Positions 43,113 to 51,660 of a stretch of DNA of 64,000 bases are shown piece after piece. Source of the DNA: CAZRXG01 sp964603985. Lineage in GTDB: Bacteria > Chloroflexota > Anaerolineae > Aggregatilineales > UBA3940. The notes beneath the pieces are model-generated. The model did no database searches. It saw only the letters and a program-made list of their open reading frames with translations, and was not told where the DNA came from. The position numbers and the translations under genes were made by a program. The number at the start of each line of letters is the position of its first letter. Position 1 is the first letter of the stretch. The stretch spans positions 184,664 through 248,663 of the forward strand of contig CAZRXG010000003.1 of NCBI GenBank assembly GCA_964603985.1, given 5' to 3'.

Positions 43113-44357
43113 ATGACAACCAAGTGGACGGATCGTTATGCCCTGCGAACCCAGGGGATGGGCAGTTCTGCCATTCGTGAGATCCTTAAAATCACCCAGC
43201 GGCCCGACATCATCTCTTTCGCGGGTGGTTTGCCTGCCCCCGAACTTTTCCCCGCGCAGCGCATTGCAGAGGTCACCCAGAAGCTGCTCGCCGATCACGG
43301 GCCTGAGGCGCTTCAGTACAGCACTACGGAGGGTTATCCTCCCCTGCGCGAGATGATCGTGCATCGCCTGGGACACTACGGTATCCACTGCACAATTGAC
43401 AACGTACTGATCACCGCCGGTTCCCAGCAGGCGCTTGACCTGATCGGCAAGGTGATGCTTAACTCCGGCGACCGGGTGATCGTCGAGGAGCCAACGTACC
43501 TGGGCGCACTTCAGGCGTGGAACGCCTACCAGGTTGAATACGTCACCGTGCCGACCGACGACGAAGGCATGCGCACCGATGCCCTGGAGGAAAGGCTCAA
43601 GGCAGGCGACGCCAAGTTTATTTATGCCCTGCCGAACTTCCAGAATCCATCCGGGATCACGATGCCCCGCGCCAGGCGTGAGGAACTCGTGAGACTCTCG
43701 GATGAGTACAACGTCCCCATCGTGGAAGACGATCCCTATGGGCAACTGCGCTTCGAGGGCGAAAACGAGGTTCCCCTGATCGCGCTCGATGCTCAGAATC
43801 GGCCTGGCGGAGACGACGAGTGCCTTGTTACGGGCAACGTGATTTACCTCGGCACCTTCTCCAAGACGCTGTGCCCCGGCTTCCGGGTGGCGTGGATGGT
43901 CGCCCCCCAGGGGGTGATCACCCACATGGTGCAGGCCAAGCAGGGCGCCGACCTGCACACCGGCACACTGGCGCAGATGGTCGCCCACGAGACGGCGGGC
44001 GACGGTTTTCTTGAGCGCCACGTGCAGGAGCTGCGCAAAGTCTACCGCGAGCGGCGTGACCTGATGCTGAACCTGATGGAGGAGCTTTTCCCGCCGGGCG
44101 TGACGTGGACATACCCCAAAGGTGGGCTGTTCCTGTGGGTGCGGCTGCCGGAGGGGATGGACAGCGCCAAGCTGCTGGAAAAGGCCGTCAAGAACAAGGT
44201 GGCCTTCGTTCCCGGCCAGCCGTTCTATTCCAGCGGCAAGGGCGAGAACACCCTGCGCATGAACTTCTCCAACGCCCAGCCTGAGCAGATCGAGGAAGGC
44301 ATCAAGCGGCTGGCCGCCGTCATCAAGGACGAGATGGAGGCGCTGGCGCTCGTCTGA
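43113..44357 (+). CDS. PLP-dependent class I/II aminotransferase (LysN/2-aminoadipate transaminase-like)
   Basis: 414 residues. Fold-type I features: FAGGLPAPELFP start region, YSTTEGYPPLREMI, ALPNFQNPSGITMP, VEDDPYGQLRF and the PLP lysine in YLGTFSKTLCPGFRVAW. This layout is shared by LysN, kynurenine/2-aminoadipate and multi-substrate aminotransferases of the MocR-related group without a DNA-binding domain. ATG at 43113 with GGAG upstream. Monocistronic between a promoter and a terminator. Substrate not resolved. Confidence 0.9.
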   Translation: MTTKWTDRYALRTQGMGSSAIREILKITQRPDIISFAGGLPAPELFPAQRIAEVTQKLLADHGPEALQYSTTEGYPPLREMIVHRLGHYGIHCTIDNVLITAGSQQALDLIGKVMLNSGDRVIVEEPTYLGALQAWNAYQVEYVTVPTDDEGMRTDALEERLKAGDAKFIYALPNFQNPSGITMPRARREELVRLSDEYNVPIVEDDPYGQLRFEGENEVPLIALDAQNRPGGDDECLVTGNVIYLGTFSKTLCPGFRVAWMVAPQGVITHMVQAKQGADLHTGTLAQMVAHETAGDGFLERHVQELRKVYRERRDLMLNLMEELFPPGVTWTYPKGGLFLWVRLPEGMDSAKLLEKAVKNKVAFVPGQPFYSSGKGENTLRMNFSNAQPEQIEEGIKRLAAVIKDEMEALALV

Positions 44358-44381
44358 TCCTCGCCCACACCCAGATCCCAT

Positions 44382-44412
44382 GCTCCGGCCCGGCTGCGGT
44401 CGGAGCTTTTTA
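44382..44412 (+). terminator. Terminator after the aminotransferase gene
   Basis: GCTCCG (44382-44387) and CGGAGC (44401-44406) with a 13-base loop, followed by TTTTTATT. Confidence 0.7.
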
Positions 44413-44473
44413 TTCCGGTCTATGCCAGTTTGCGCTCTGCTCAAAGAGTTCTTATCCTAAGGCGAAAGTCGAG

Positions 44474-44526
44474 TGCCTGTTCAGGCCAGTCCTCGGGAAA
44501 AGCGGGGGCGCTCGGTCAGTTGCGTA
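44474..44526. repeat. Decayed 53-bp copy of the 5' part of the 45091-45279 gene (copy A)
   Basis: 44474-44526 and 45214-45266 match at 44 of 53 positions in the same orientation. In copy B the sequence is inside a small open minus-strand frame (LRNWLNALAFPDD). In copy A the same frame has a stop right after the LRN codons and no start. The two copies flank the 44556 gene, so copy A looks like a relic of a duplicated segment. Confidence 0.6.
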
Positions 44527-44555
44527 AGGACTAAAATGCATGTGAGGGGGACGCT

Positions 44556-45065
44556 ATGAACTTTGTGCGTGGCATCATATTCTTGGCTATCGGGCTGGGA
44601 TTTCTGGGGACAATTGCCTATGGCGCCTGGAATGAAGCCGGGACGGTGGCAGGCGCCATCGAACTCATACGGGACATTCCCTCGCTGCCCATGCCTGACA
44701 TACTTCTGCCGATTATCGGCCTGCTCTTCACCGGAGCGGGGCTGTTCAACATGGTAGGGTCGGTGATATCCGGAGTCAGAGGGCGTGTGCTGGCGTTGCG
44801 AATTGATGAGGTGGGCATTGAGACTCAGGCGACTGTGACTTTCGTTGACCGCAACTACAGCATTTTGGTTAACAACCGGCCAATTTATTCCATCGTCGAG
44901 TGCAAGTTCACGGACATTTCCGGCAGGGAGCATGTATCGCGCAAAGATACGATATCTTCAGAACTGGTCATCCGCAACCAGATAGAAGTAGGTGGCACGA
45001 TTGCCATTAAATACCTGGCCGAGGACCCTTCACAGAATGTCTTCTTATTCTTGATCCGGCGATAG
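44556..45065 (+). CDS. Small membrane protein with DUF3592-like domain
   Basis: 169 residues. Two membrane helices (FVRGIIFLAIGLGFLGTIAY at the N-terminus and ILLPIIGLLFTGAGLFNMVG near 50-70), then a soluble domain of about 95 residues with a beta pattern (IETQATVTFVDRNYSILVNN, GGTIAIKYLAEDPSQNVFL) as in DUF3592 proteins. The start follows GAGGGGG. Function unknown. Confidence 0.72.
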   Translation: MNFVRGIIFLAIGLGFLGTIAYGAWNEAGTVAGAIELIRDIPSLPMPDILLPIIGLLFTGAGLFNMVGSVISGVRGRVLALRIDEVGIETQATVTFVDRNYSILVNNRPIYSIVECKFTDISGREHVSRKDTISSELVIRNQIEVGGTIAIKYLAEDPSQNVFLFLIRR

Positions 45066-45090
45066 CGCATCATCACACTGGAAATCGCCA

Positions 45091-45279
45091 TTAATTCTCG
45101 CCACCGGTGAGCTCCCGCAACTCATCCACCCCCATCTCACCCCCTCGTGCCCGACCCGAATAGAAAGCCTTGGCGCCTAGATTTTTCTCAGCCTCAAGTC
45201 GGTCACTGCCGGCTGCCTGTTCAGGCCGGTCATCGGGGAAGGCGAGGGCGTTTAGCCAGTTGCGTAGTTTTTGTAGCAT
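45091..45279 (-). CDS. Hypothetical 62-aa protein
   Basis: A short frame, MLQKLRNWLNALAFPDDRPE at the N-terminus and RGGEMGVDELRELTGGEN at the C-terminus, with no recognised domain. The ribosome site is weak (GGCGGGAC). It is supported mainly by a degenerate second copy at 44474-44526, which shows this segment has been duplicated. It could be a small cytosolic protein or a remnant. Confidence 0.35.
   Translation of the reverse strand: MLQKLRNWLNALAFPDDRPEQAAGSDRLEAEKNLGAKAFYSGRARGGEMGVDELRELTGGEN
45214..45266. repeat. Copy B of the 53-bp duplicated segment
   Basis: Partner of 44474-44526 (44/53 identical, same orientation), inside the intact small minus-strand frame. Confidence 0.6.
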
Positions 45280-45677
45280 GTCCCGCCGTCGCGGTCCGCT
45301 TCGCTTCCCGCCCGGCTTGCGCCCGCATAGCTGTCCCTAATGCGGCGCGTCGCTGGACTACAATGCAGGCGACGATGACCCCGTAATTCGCTGCGACTTC
45401 TGCAACAATAGACCTACCTACAAGGTACACCGAAAAATAGGACACGCAAGGCAGGAAGATACCACTACACTTTCGCCGAAAAAGGCGAAACTACAGTCCG
45501 GTTTTTGTCCGAAAGGCTCTCTGCCCGCGCTGGCACTGCTGCCAGAGTGAGGGTGATCGGCCCGGTCTTCGCGGGTCGACATCACTTCACCGGAAGGAGT
45601 GCCAGCCATGTCGTATGCCGATCCCGGCGGCGGCGCGGGCGGCGATCCCGTCTGACGCTCGCTGCGTGTACCACCGT
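45280..45677. other. Intergenic stretch downstream of the CHAT operon, no supported gene
   Basis: This stretch of nearly 400 bases holds a 7-bp hairpin TTTCGCC/GGCGAAA (45471-45490) with a six-base A-rich loop, possibly the end of the CHAT transcript. It also holds a 15-codon plus-strand frame at 45608-45655 behind a good ribosome site (GGAAGGAG) and a 63-codon minus-strand frame (45418-45609) without one. None shows a family resemblance. Confidence 0.4.
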
Positions 45678-48600
45678 TCACGGCCTGCCGAAAACGCAGA
45701 AGGGCGCCCAGTAGTAAGCCTCTACCCCCGACCGGTGCGCCCGGCGCTGTGTCTGCGCCAGCGCCGCCGCCGGTCTCATGCCTTCGCCCAACCGCCTGTA
45801 GAAGTCGGCCATCAGCCTTGACACCCGTTCGTCGGCGACCCGCCACAAACTGGCGACGACGGTCTCCGCCCCCGCCCCCATGAAGGCCTGCGTCAGCCCC
45901 GCGATCTCGTCTCCATAATACCAACGCCCCATGCCCGTCTGGCAGGCCGACAGAGTAACCAGACGGGCAGCCAGCCGCCACCGGTAAATATCCTCCAGGT
46001 CGAGGATCTCCGAGCCGAACAGCAACCCGGTGAAGAAGCCGGTCACCGGTTCCGCGTAGGTGTGTGTGGCGATGTGTAACCAGTCATACGCCGCGAAGGT
46101 GCCACTCTCCCCATCACGGACGAGGGCGTGCCGATCCAACCCGGCGGCGGGTACCCGCTGCGCCCGCTCACCTACGGCACCGGCGATCACCTCGACTTCA
46201 CGCTCCACGTGGGGCAGCGGATCGTAGCCCTGCCGATCAAACCGCGACTGCGCCACGATCAACCCCCGCCCGCCCAGGCCCCCATCGCTTCCCGCTCGCT
46301 CCAGCGACGTTCTGAGCAGGTCGAGCGAGTGAGCATAGACGACGCACGCGCGCTCGATCAGCGGCTCGTCGCCGTCCAGGAGGGCATGGAAGGCCAAGCC
46401 GTACAACTGGTGTGAGGGGACGACGATCAGGGTGTGGCCCGGTTCGAGCCGCGCGCGTATCGACCCCGGCAGCAGCGCCCTCAGGAGGTATCGGCGTCTG
46501 TCCCTGCCGATCGCCGTCGTGTCCCCCTGGAACCTGGACTCTCCCCTGTAGATGAACGTCCGGAACGAGTCATCGGGGCTGGCGCAAAGCCGCAGCGCCA
46601 ATCTCGCCTCCGCATCCAACCGGACGGCATGGCGCTCCAACCCGGTGGGCGTCAGCGCGAACAGCCACAGATCATCCCGGTGCCAGGCATAGCGCAGCAC
46701 AGTCCACGCATCACCCAACCGCTCGCCGAGCAGGCTCGTCACCCGCGCGGGCAGCGCATGGGGTTCATCTTGTGCGGCTGCCTCTCTCCCCAGGCGAACG
46801 CTCAAGAGCTGGCCGCCGTATAACTCCACCACGGCTAACCCCAGGCCGGGATCGTCAGACCGGAGCGCCACATCGAAGGCCTCATCGTAAACCGCCTGGA
46901 GCATGATCACGAAGTGCGCGGCCTCATCTTCGCGGGACAGGCTGCGCCGGGCCGCCCGGATCTGCGAGAGGGCATCCAGGTAAGCTGCCATGGCCTGATC
47001 ATCCTGCCCGCGCAGGTCGGCCATCTGCGCCACGAGGGTGTGATAACGCCACCGGGCGATCACCGGAAGCGTCTCACCGGCCATCGCCTCAAGCTCGCGT
47101 GCAGCCGCATCGCTCTTACCCAATCTGACATGGCACTCGGCGATCCCCAACCGGGCTTCCCAGGCAGCCTCCTCCTGTCCCAACGCCGTGAGACGCTCAA
47201 AGCTGTCCCGGTAAGCGTCCAACGCGTCGACTATCTCCCCCCTGCGGAGCAAGACACCGGCCCGCACGCGCTCGCAAACGGCAGCATCCATCTCCAACCC
47301 GGCTGCGTCTGCCTGCTCGCCCGCCCGGCCTAACAGTTGCATGGCCTGGGCCGTCTCATCCCTACCCGCCAGCAGGTCGGCCAGGTAAATGGCAGGGCGC
47401 ACGGCCTGAGCCGGTGCCCCTGCGTCCTCCAAAATCTCGATGCCTGCCCGGAAGTGTTCACTGGCCGGCTCGAAGTAGCCAAAAGCCGCGTAGGTCTTGC
47501 CCAGGTTGTGGCGGGCGTTGGCCCGGTGCTCGTAAGCATCGTGAGCAGTGAAGATCTCCAGGGCCTGGTTAAGCAGCCGCAGCGATTCGGCAAAGCGACC
47601 CTGCCGCCGGGCGGCCACTCCCAGGTTCATGGTGCAGACGGCGGAGGAGACCACGTAACCGGTCTCCTCAAACAGACGCCCGGCCTGAGCGTATCCCTCC
47701 ACCGCCGCGCCAAGGTCTCCCTGCCGAAACCTGAGATTGGCCGCCGCCATCTCACTGCTGGCAGTGAGGTAGGGCAGCCTGAGCTCGGCAGCCAGGTCAC
47801 CGATGGCGTCGTGAGTTTCCAGGCTGCCGCCGGTGTCTCCCTGATGGTATTGCAGCGTTGCCATGTCGATCAGGCTCAGGGCCAGGTAGTACCTGTGCTG
47901 GAGGGCAGCAGCCCGATTGCCCGCTTCCTCCAACCAATAGGCAGCCTGCACCGCCTCGCGCCGGTGGTAGAAGTACAGGCCGCGATACATCCACACCGCG
48001 CCCAGCAAAGCGGGCATGTCAGCCTGGACAAAGCACGCCTCAGCCCGATCCAGCCGCGCGCGTCCCGCCTCAAGCTCACCCCGGTTGAGCCGGATGTACG
48101 CCTGCCGGAGCAAGCTGATACCCTGGTCGCCGATTAGGCCCTGATCGGCGAAGTACTGCCCCGCAGTCTCCAGGATGGAGTCAGCTTCGTCAGGTTGCTC
48201 GCTCAACGAGATTTGCAGGGCCGCGTCCTGACGGCAGCCCATCGCCCCGGCGGTGTCGCCCATTGCTTCCAGGTCATCTGCCATTTGCAGGAGGGTGTCC
48301 ACTGCATCGGGCAGCACCCGGAAGCGGCGCTCGCACAGGATCAGGTGCCACCCCGCGTAAAGGTGTGCCCGGCCCACTTCGCGGGCTTGCAGGTGCGCCA
48401 CGGCCTGATCGAGAAGAGGGCGGGCTTCGTAATAGTACCCCCACCAGACCAGGGCGATCCCCAATGCCGCCCGCACTTCCGCCTGTGCACCGGGATCGGC
48501 CTGCAAACCCGCCCCCTCAAGCGCGCCCAACCCGAAGGCCGCGCCGCACACCGGGTTCCGCCGGGCGAGCGCAAGCGCGGCAGGGAGCAAAGAGTCCCGA

Positions 48601-48731
48601 CTGTCTGCCAGGTGGCGCGCCCCCTCAGCCTCCGCCTGCCGGATAGCCTTAGGCGGCACAAGCGAGGTGTCCACCAGCGCGATTCGCTCGCGCAATGTGG
48701 CGCGAGTCGGCGTGGCCGCTTGGCTGTTCAT
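45678..48731 (-). CDS. TPR-CHAT protease (caspase-like)
   Basis: 1017 residues. About 60-620 is an array of TPR-like helical hairpins (for example LAGWHLILCERRFRV, LGVAARRQGRFAESLRLLNQ, ARHNLGKTYAAFGYFEPASE). About 640-1017 is a full CHAT domain: DWLHIATHTYAEP with His890, LVTLSACQTGMGRWYYGDE with Cys930, then GAGAETVVASLWRVADE and YYWAPFCVFG. Both dyad residues are intact, so it should be an active clan CD cysteine protease. The TPRs probably sense or bind a partner. ATG at 48731, 19 bases after the anti-sigma stop. It is the third gene of the sigma/anti-sigma operon, and the target is probably the anti-sigma or sigma protein (inference). Confidence 0.92.
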   Translation of the reverse strand: MNSQAATPTRATLRERIALVDTSLVPPKAIRQAEAEGARHLADSRDSLLPAALALARRNPVCGAAFGLGALEGAGLQADPGAQAEVRAALGIALVWWGYYYEARPLLDQAVAHLQAREVGRAHLYAGWHLILCERRFRVLPDAVDTLLQMADDLEAMGDTAGAMGCRQDAALQISLSEQPDEADSILETAGQYFADQGLIGDQGISLLRQAYIRLNRGELEAGRARLDRAEACFVQADMPALLGAVWMYRGLYFYHRREAVQAAYWLEEAGNRAAALQHRYYLALSLIDMATLQYHQGDTGGSLETHDAIGDLAAELRLPYLTASSEMAAANLRFRQGDLGAAVEGYAQAGRLFEETGYVVSSAVCTMNLGVAARRQGRFAESLRLLNQALEIFTAHDAYEHRANARHNLGKTYAAFGYFEPASEHFRAGIEILEDAGAPAQAVRPAIYLADLLAGRDETAQAMQLLGRAGEQADAAGLEMDAAVCERVRAGVLLRRGEIVDALDAYRDSFERLTALGQEEAAWEARLGIAECHVRLGKSDAAARELEAMAGETLPVIARWRYHTLVAQMADLRGQDDQAMAAYLDALSQIRAARRSLSREDEAAHFVIMLQAVYDEAFDVALRSDDPGLGLAVVELYGGQLLSVRLGREAAAQDEPHALPARVTSLLGERLGDAWTVLRYAWHRDDLWLFALTPTGLERHAVRLDAEARLALRLCASPDDSFRTFIYRGESRFQGDTTAIGRDRRRYLLRALLPGSIRARLEPGHTLIVVPSHQLYGLAFHALLDGDEPLIERACVVYAHSLDLLRTSLERAGSDGGLGGRGLIVAQSRFDRQGYDPLPHVEREVEVIAGAVGERAQRVPAAGLDRHALVRDGESGTFAAYDWLHIATHTYAEPVTGFFTGLLFGSEILDLEDIYRWRLAARLVTLSACQTGMGRWYYGDEIAGLTQAFMGAGAETVVASLWRVADERVSRLMADFYRRLGEGMRPAAALAQTQRRAHRSGVEAYYWAPFCVFGRP

Positions 48732-48750
48732 CAAAAACTGCGTCTGAAAA

Positions 48751-49425
48751 TCAGGCCGACCAGGCAGGTGTCTCGAACGTGATCATCACGCTTTCTGCGT
48801 CCTCGATGAAGGCAACGTCCTCGAACTGCACCAGGCCGTCTTCCACCTCGGAGAAGTAAACCTCATCTCCCACGTGGAGGCGGGCTTTCAGCACCGGGGG
48901 CAGGGACTCCCCCGCCAGCTCTCCCACGATGGTGTACCGGTCGGGGATCGGCCCGCCGTGCAGCGTCAGCATCACCTGGATGTTTTTACCTTCAACCGAA
49001 ACCATGTCGAACAGGAGCAGCCGCCCGCCAGGCTGGGTAGGGCCAAAGCCTCGCCCCGTGCCGGATCGCGTGACGACTCCCGGAATGGCCGGGCCACCGT
49101 GCAAATCCAAGGCGGGCAAGGCGATGTGTATGCTGAAAGACGGCCCTCCGCTGCCAGGACCGACCGCATGGTGGGCTAAATCGGGTCTCCGGAGGAAAGG
49201 CAGATCATCCGCCGTAACGCGTCTGAGCGTCATGTCTCCGGCATCATCCGCCATCATATCGAACAACGCGGCCCGGCAACTTTCACACCGGCTTAAATGC
49301 GCGGCGACTTCGGGGTACATTTGCGCCGCATTGCCGCTGCTCCGCTCAATTTCCGCATAGCGGGCCAGGAGTTCACGCACGTACCAGTGTTCGTGATTGT
49401 GCTCCACCGCGCGCTTCTCGTTCAA
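48751..49425 (-). CDS. Soluble zinc-binding anti-sigma factor with C-terminal beta domain
   Basis: 224 residues. The N-terminal 60 residues form a ZAS-type helical domain with H43, C47 and C50 (VAAHLSRCESCRAALFDM, HX3CX2C), the zinc motif of group ECF anti-sigma factors. Unlike most, it has no membrane helix. Residues about 95-224 are a beta-rich domain (RLLLFDMVSVEGKNIQVMLT, LKARLHVGDEVYFSEVEDGL), perhaps a sensor or protease-substrate module. The TTG start at 49425 is supported by GGAGG five bases upstream and overlaps the sigma stop (TTGA). It sits between its cognate sigma factor and the CHAT protease. Confidence 0.85.
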   Translation of the reverse strand: MNEKRAVEHNHEHWYVRELLARYAEIERSSGNAAQMYPEVAAHLSRCESCRAALFDMMADDAGDMTLRRVTADDLPFLRRPDLAHHAVGPGSGGPSFSIHIALPALDLHGGPAIPGVVTRSGTGRGFGPTQPGGRLLLFDMVSVEGKNIQVMLTLHGGPIPDRYTIVGELAGESLPPVLKARLHVGDEVYFSEVEDGLVQFEDVAFIEDAESVMITFETPAWSA

Positions 49426-50228
49426 GGTGTCCTCCGCTCGGCCACGAAGGCCTGCAACGCCTCAATGGCGCGCTGCCTGATCTTGTAGATGGCGTTAGGT
49501 GTGCGCTTCATCTCCCGCGCGATGTCGCGGGTGGTCTGTCCGCCAAGCTGCCGCTGCACGAGTTCACGCTGGTCGGGGCTTAGGCATTCGAATCCGGCCT
49601 CGATGGTGAGCACAAGCTCCAACTGCTGGAGCCGTCGTATCTCGGCTTCGTCGCCTACACGCTCACCCAGCGCAGGGGCGTCCGGCATGGCCGGGGGCGG
49701 GGTCTCCCAGGAGAGCGCATGGGTGCTGAGCCTGAAACGTCTGGATCGGCAGACGGACCTGACCTCGGTCGCGACGAAGACCGATACCCATGCCTCGAAG
49801 CTGCTGTCGTACCGGTAGCGGTCGAGCGCCTGCCAGATGAGAAAGGCACAGTGCTGGATCAATTCGTCCGTCCGTGCCTGGAGGTGCGGCTCACTGACGT
49901 TGTGGCGGCGCAGGTTGGTGGTGACGCGCCGCGCCAGCAGGTCGAGGAGTTCTTCCCACGCCTGCGACTCACCCGCCTTCAGCGCATTGACGAGTGCCTC
50001 CTCCTGAAACAAGTACCTGATTACGTCGTCAACGTACTCATCGGGTACGCCCGTTTCCGGGTCCGGGGGCGAACTGGCCCGCGCCCGGTCCCGGTTGCGG
50101 TGCACCAGATCGGCCACCTTCGACGCCAGGGGTGTTATATCCGGGCTTGGCACCCGCTTCGCCGCACAGTATTTCTTTGCTCGCCGCAGGCACTGGCGCT
50201 GCAAGGCCTCAGGCGGTTGGCGCATCAT
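49422..50228 (-). CDS. ECF-like RNA polymerase sigma factor
   Basis: About 268 residues. Region 2 lies near 95-190 (LVNALKAGESQAWEELLDLL, FLIWQALDRYRYDSSFEAWV) and region 4 at about 210-262 with the helix-turn-helix LGGQTTRDIAREMKRTPNAI. An N-terminal extension of about 75 basic residues precedes region 2. I chose the ATG at 50228 because the promoter at 50266-50293 would start transcription near 50259; the frame's first start at 50297 is upstream of that. No strong ribosome site is seen. It directs polymerase to an unknown regulon and is presumably held by the anti-sigma factor encoded next. Confidence 0.87.
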   Translation of the reverse strand: MMRQPPEALQRQCLRRAKKYCAAKRVPSPDITPLASKVADLVHRNRDRARASSPPDPETGVPDEYVDDVIRYLFQEEALVNALKAGESQAWEELLDLLARRVTTNLRRHNVSEPHLQARTDELIQHCAFLIWQALDRYRYDSSFEAWVSVFVATEVRSVCRSRRFRLSTHALSWETPPPAMPDAPALGERVGDEAEIRRLQQLELVLTIEAGFECLSPDQRELVQRQLGGQTTRDIAREMKRTPNAIYKIRQRAIEALQAFVAERRTP

Positions 50229-50265
50229 AATCGTGCCTGAATCGCCAGGTGAACGGTTGCTTAAA

Positions 50266-50293
50266 AGTATAGAATAGGCCGGACAATTGTCAA
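50266..50293 (-). promoter_or_regulatory. Sigma70-type promoter of the sigma/anti-sigma/CHAT operon
   Basis: On the minus strand TTGACA (50293-50288, exact consensus), a 16-base spacer and TATACT (50271-50266). This is a housekeeping promoter, so the operon need not depend on its own sigma factor. It also shows that the sigma gene starts at 50228 or 50225. Confidence 0.78.
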
Positions 50294-50415
50294 GCACGTC
50301 TGTTCGCGAGAGTGCCTAACAAGGAGGTGATAAGAAATCAACCAGGTAACCGTGGGCCGGGCAAGTCGGCTCCAGCGTGTTGTTAGCCAACCGGAACGTC
50401 ACCCTGGCCTGCCCG

Positions 50416-51654
50416 TCAGTCGCTCGGTAAGGACGCGATAAAATCAGCCACCAGGTTGAGGTTCGCCTTTTCGAGCCTCCAGGGGGCGTCTCCATGTTGG
50501 GCGAACAGTGGATCCGCCTTGACGACGATCACCATGTTATGCTCATCCAGCACGACAATCTGCTGCCCGCCATGACCCCAAGCCAGGTTGTAACGGTGCT
50601 CGCCTGCTGTGACAGACCACCACTGATAGCCATAGCCGATATCCTTGAAGTTGCGGCCTACCCGGTAGCGCCAGGCATCCTCTGAATAGGTTTGCAGGGA
50701 GTCATGCACCCAATCCGAAGAGATGATCTGGACTCCCTCGTATTCACCATCGTTGAGATACAACAGGCCGAACTTGGCCATATCACGTGCCGTGAAGTGG
50801 AGATCCCCATGGCCGTTGTAGTAGCCTTCCCAATCCGTTATCCAATCACCCACCTCCACCTCAAGCGGTGCAAACAGGTGCTCCTGGGCGAATGACTTGA
50901 GGTCGGTTTCACACGCCCGGGCGACAATCACCCCCACGAGATGGGACGTCAGATTGCTGTATTCGAAGTCGGTTCCCGGATCGCGGACGAGTGGAACGTC
51001 AACCAGGTTGGACGGTCGGAAGCCCGAATACAAAAGCTCGAATAATTCCGTCGAGGACTCCTCCCAGGGATATCCGGCCCGCATTTGCAGCATCTGCCGG
51101 ATCGTGATCTGTTTCTTCCTCGGATCGGTTATCTGATCGGCCAATTCCGGGAAGAAGTCCATCATCTTCTGATCCACGCTTGACAGACAGCCTTGATCCA
51201 GCGCAATCCCGACCAATGCCGAGGTATAACTCTTTGTTACCGACTGTATCCTGGTATCCTGCTCAACCGATCCTCCATTAAAGTACCCTTCTGCGATCAG
51301 ATGGCCGTTCTTGACGACCAGTAGTGCTTTGAGGGTCTCCACTTCATTTGCATTGTGATACAACTCCGCTACAAGCATCGGATCCAGCCCCTGCTCTTCA
51401 GGCGTCGACACCTCCCAGTCATCGCCGGGCAGCGGTGTGTATTCAACCGCTTCGAGAGCCTTGGTCGAAGGGCCACATCCAACCAACGTGGATAGGATCA
51501 GGATCACGCTGGCGATTAGTAGGAAGGAATGCTGACGTCCCTCAGAGCGGAACAAGGGGCAGCGCACGATACATTTCAGCAAGTTCGGCCTCAACGTACG
51601 GTTCTTTCCGTCTTTAACTCGTTGGCCTTTGTTTTGGCAGTATGGATATTTCAT
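50416..51654 (-). CDS. Class C beta-lactamase-like serine hydrolase, putative lipoprotein
   Basis: 412 residues. A hydrophobic helix then cysteine (LLIASVILILSTLVGCGPS, near 44-62) looks like a lipoprotein signal, although the preceding 43 residues are unusually long. The catalytic motifs of the family are present: SVTK (SxxK), YSN in FEYSNLTSHLVGV, and HGGQQ in place of KTG. The family includes esterases, D-aminopeptidases and lactamases; antibiotic hydrolysis should not be assumed. The start is the ATG at 51654, which lies only six bases after a TATACT -10, so the transcript may be leaderless. A later start just before the hydrophobic helix is possible. Confidence 0.85.
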   Translation of the reverse strand: MKYPYCQNKGQRVKDGKNRTLRPNLLKCIVRCPLFRSEGRQHSFLLIASVILILSTLVGCGPSTKALEAVEYTPLPGDDWEVSTPEEQGLDPMLVAELYHNANEVETLKALLVVKNGHLIAEGYFNGGSVEQDTRIQSVTKSYTSALVGIALDQGCLSSVDQKMMDFFPELADQITDPRKKQITIRQMLQMRAGYPWEESSTELFELLYSGFRPSNLVDVPLVRDPGTDFEYSNLTSHLVGVIVARACETDLKSFAQEHLFAPLEVEVGDWITDWEGYYNGHGDLHFTARDMAKFGLLYLNDGEYEGVQIISSDWVHDSLQTYSEDAWRYRVGRNFKDIGYGYQWWSVTAGEHRYNLAWGHGGQQIVVLDEHNMVIVVKADPLFAQHGDAPWRLEKANLNLVADFIASLPSD

Positions 51655-51660
51655 ATCTCT

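Noticed and set aside
45418..45609. 63-codon minus-strand frame after the CHAT gene, a possible protease substrate
   Set aside because: There is no ribosome site, its composition looks non-coding, and the neighbouring hairpin lies inside it.
45608..45655. 15-codon peptide (MSYADPGGGAGGDPV) behind a good ribosome site
   Set aside because: Glycine-rich and very short, with no relatives known to me. A chance frame or a gene remnant is as likely.
45678..50297. Type III-E CRISPR (Craspase) locus
   Set aside because: There are no repeats, gRAMP/Cas7-11 or Csx30 homologue, only the TPR-CHAT plus sigma/anti-sigma genes.
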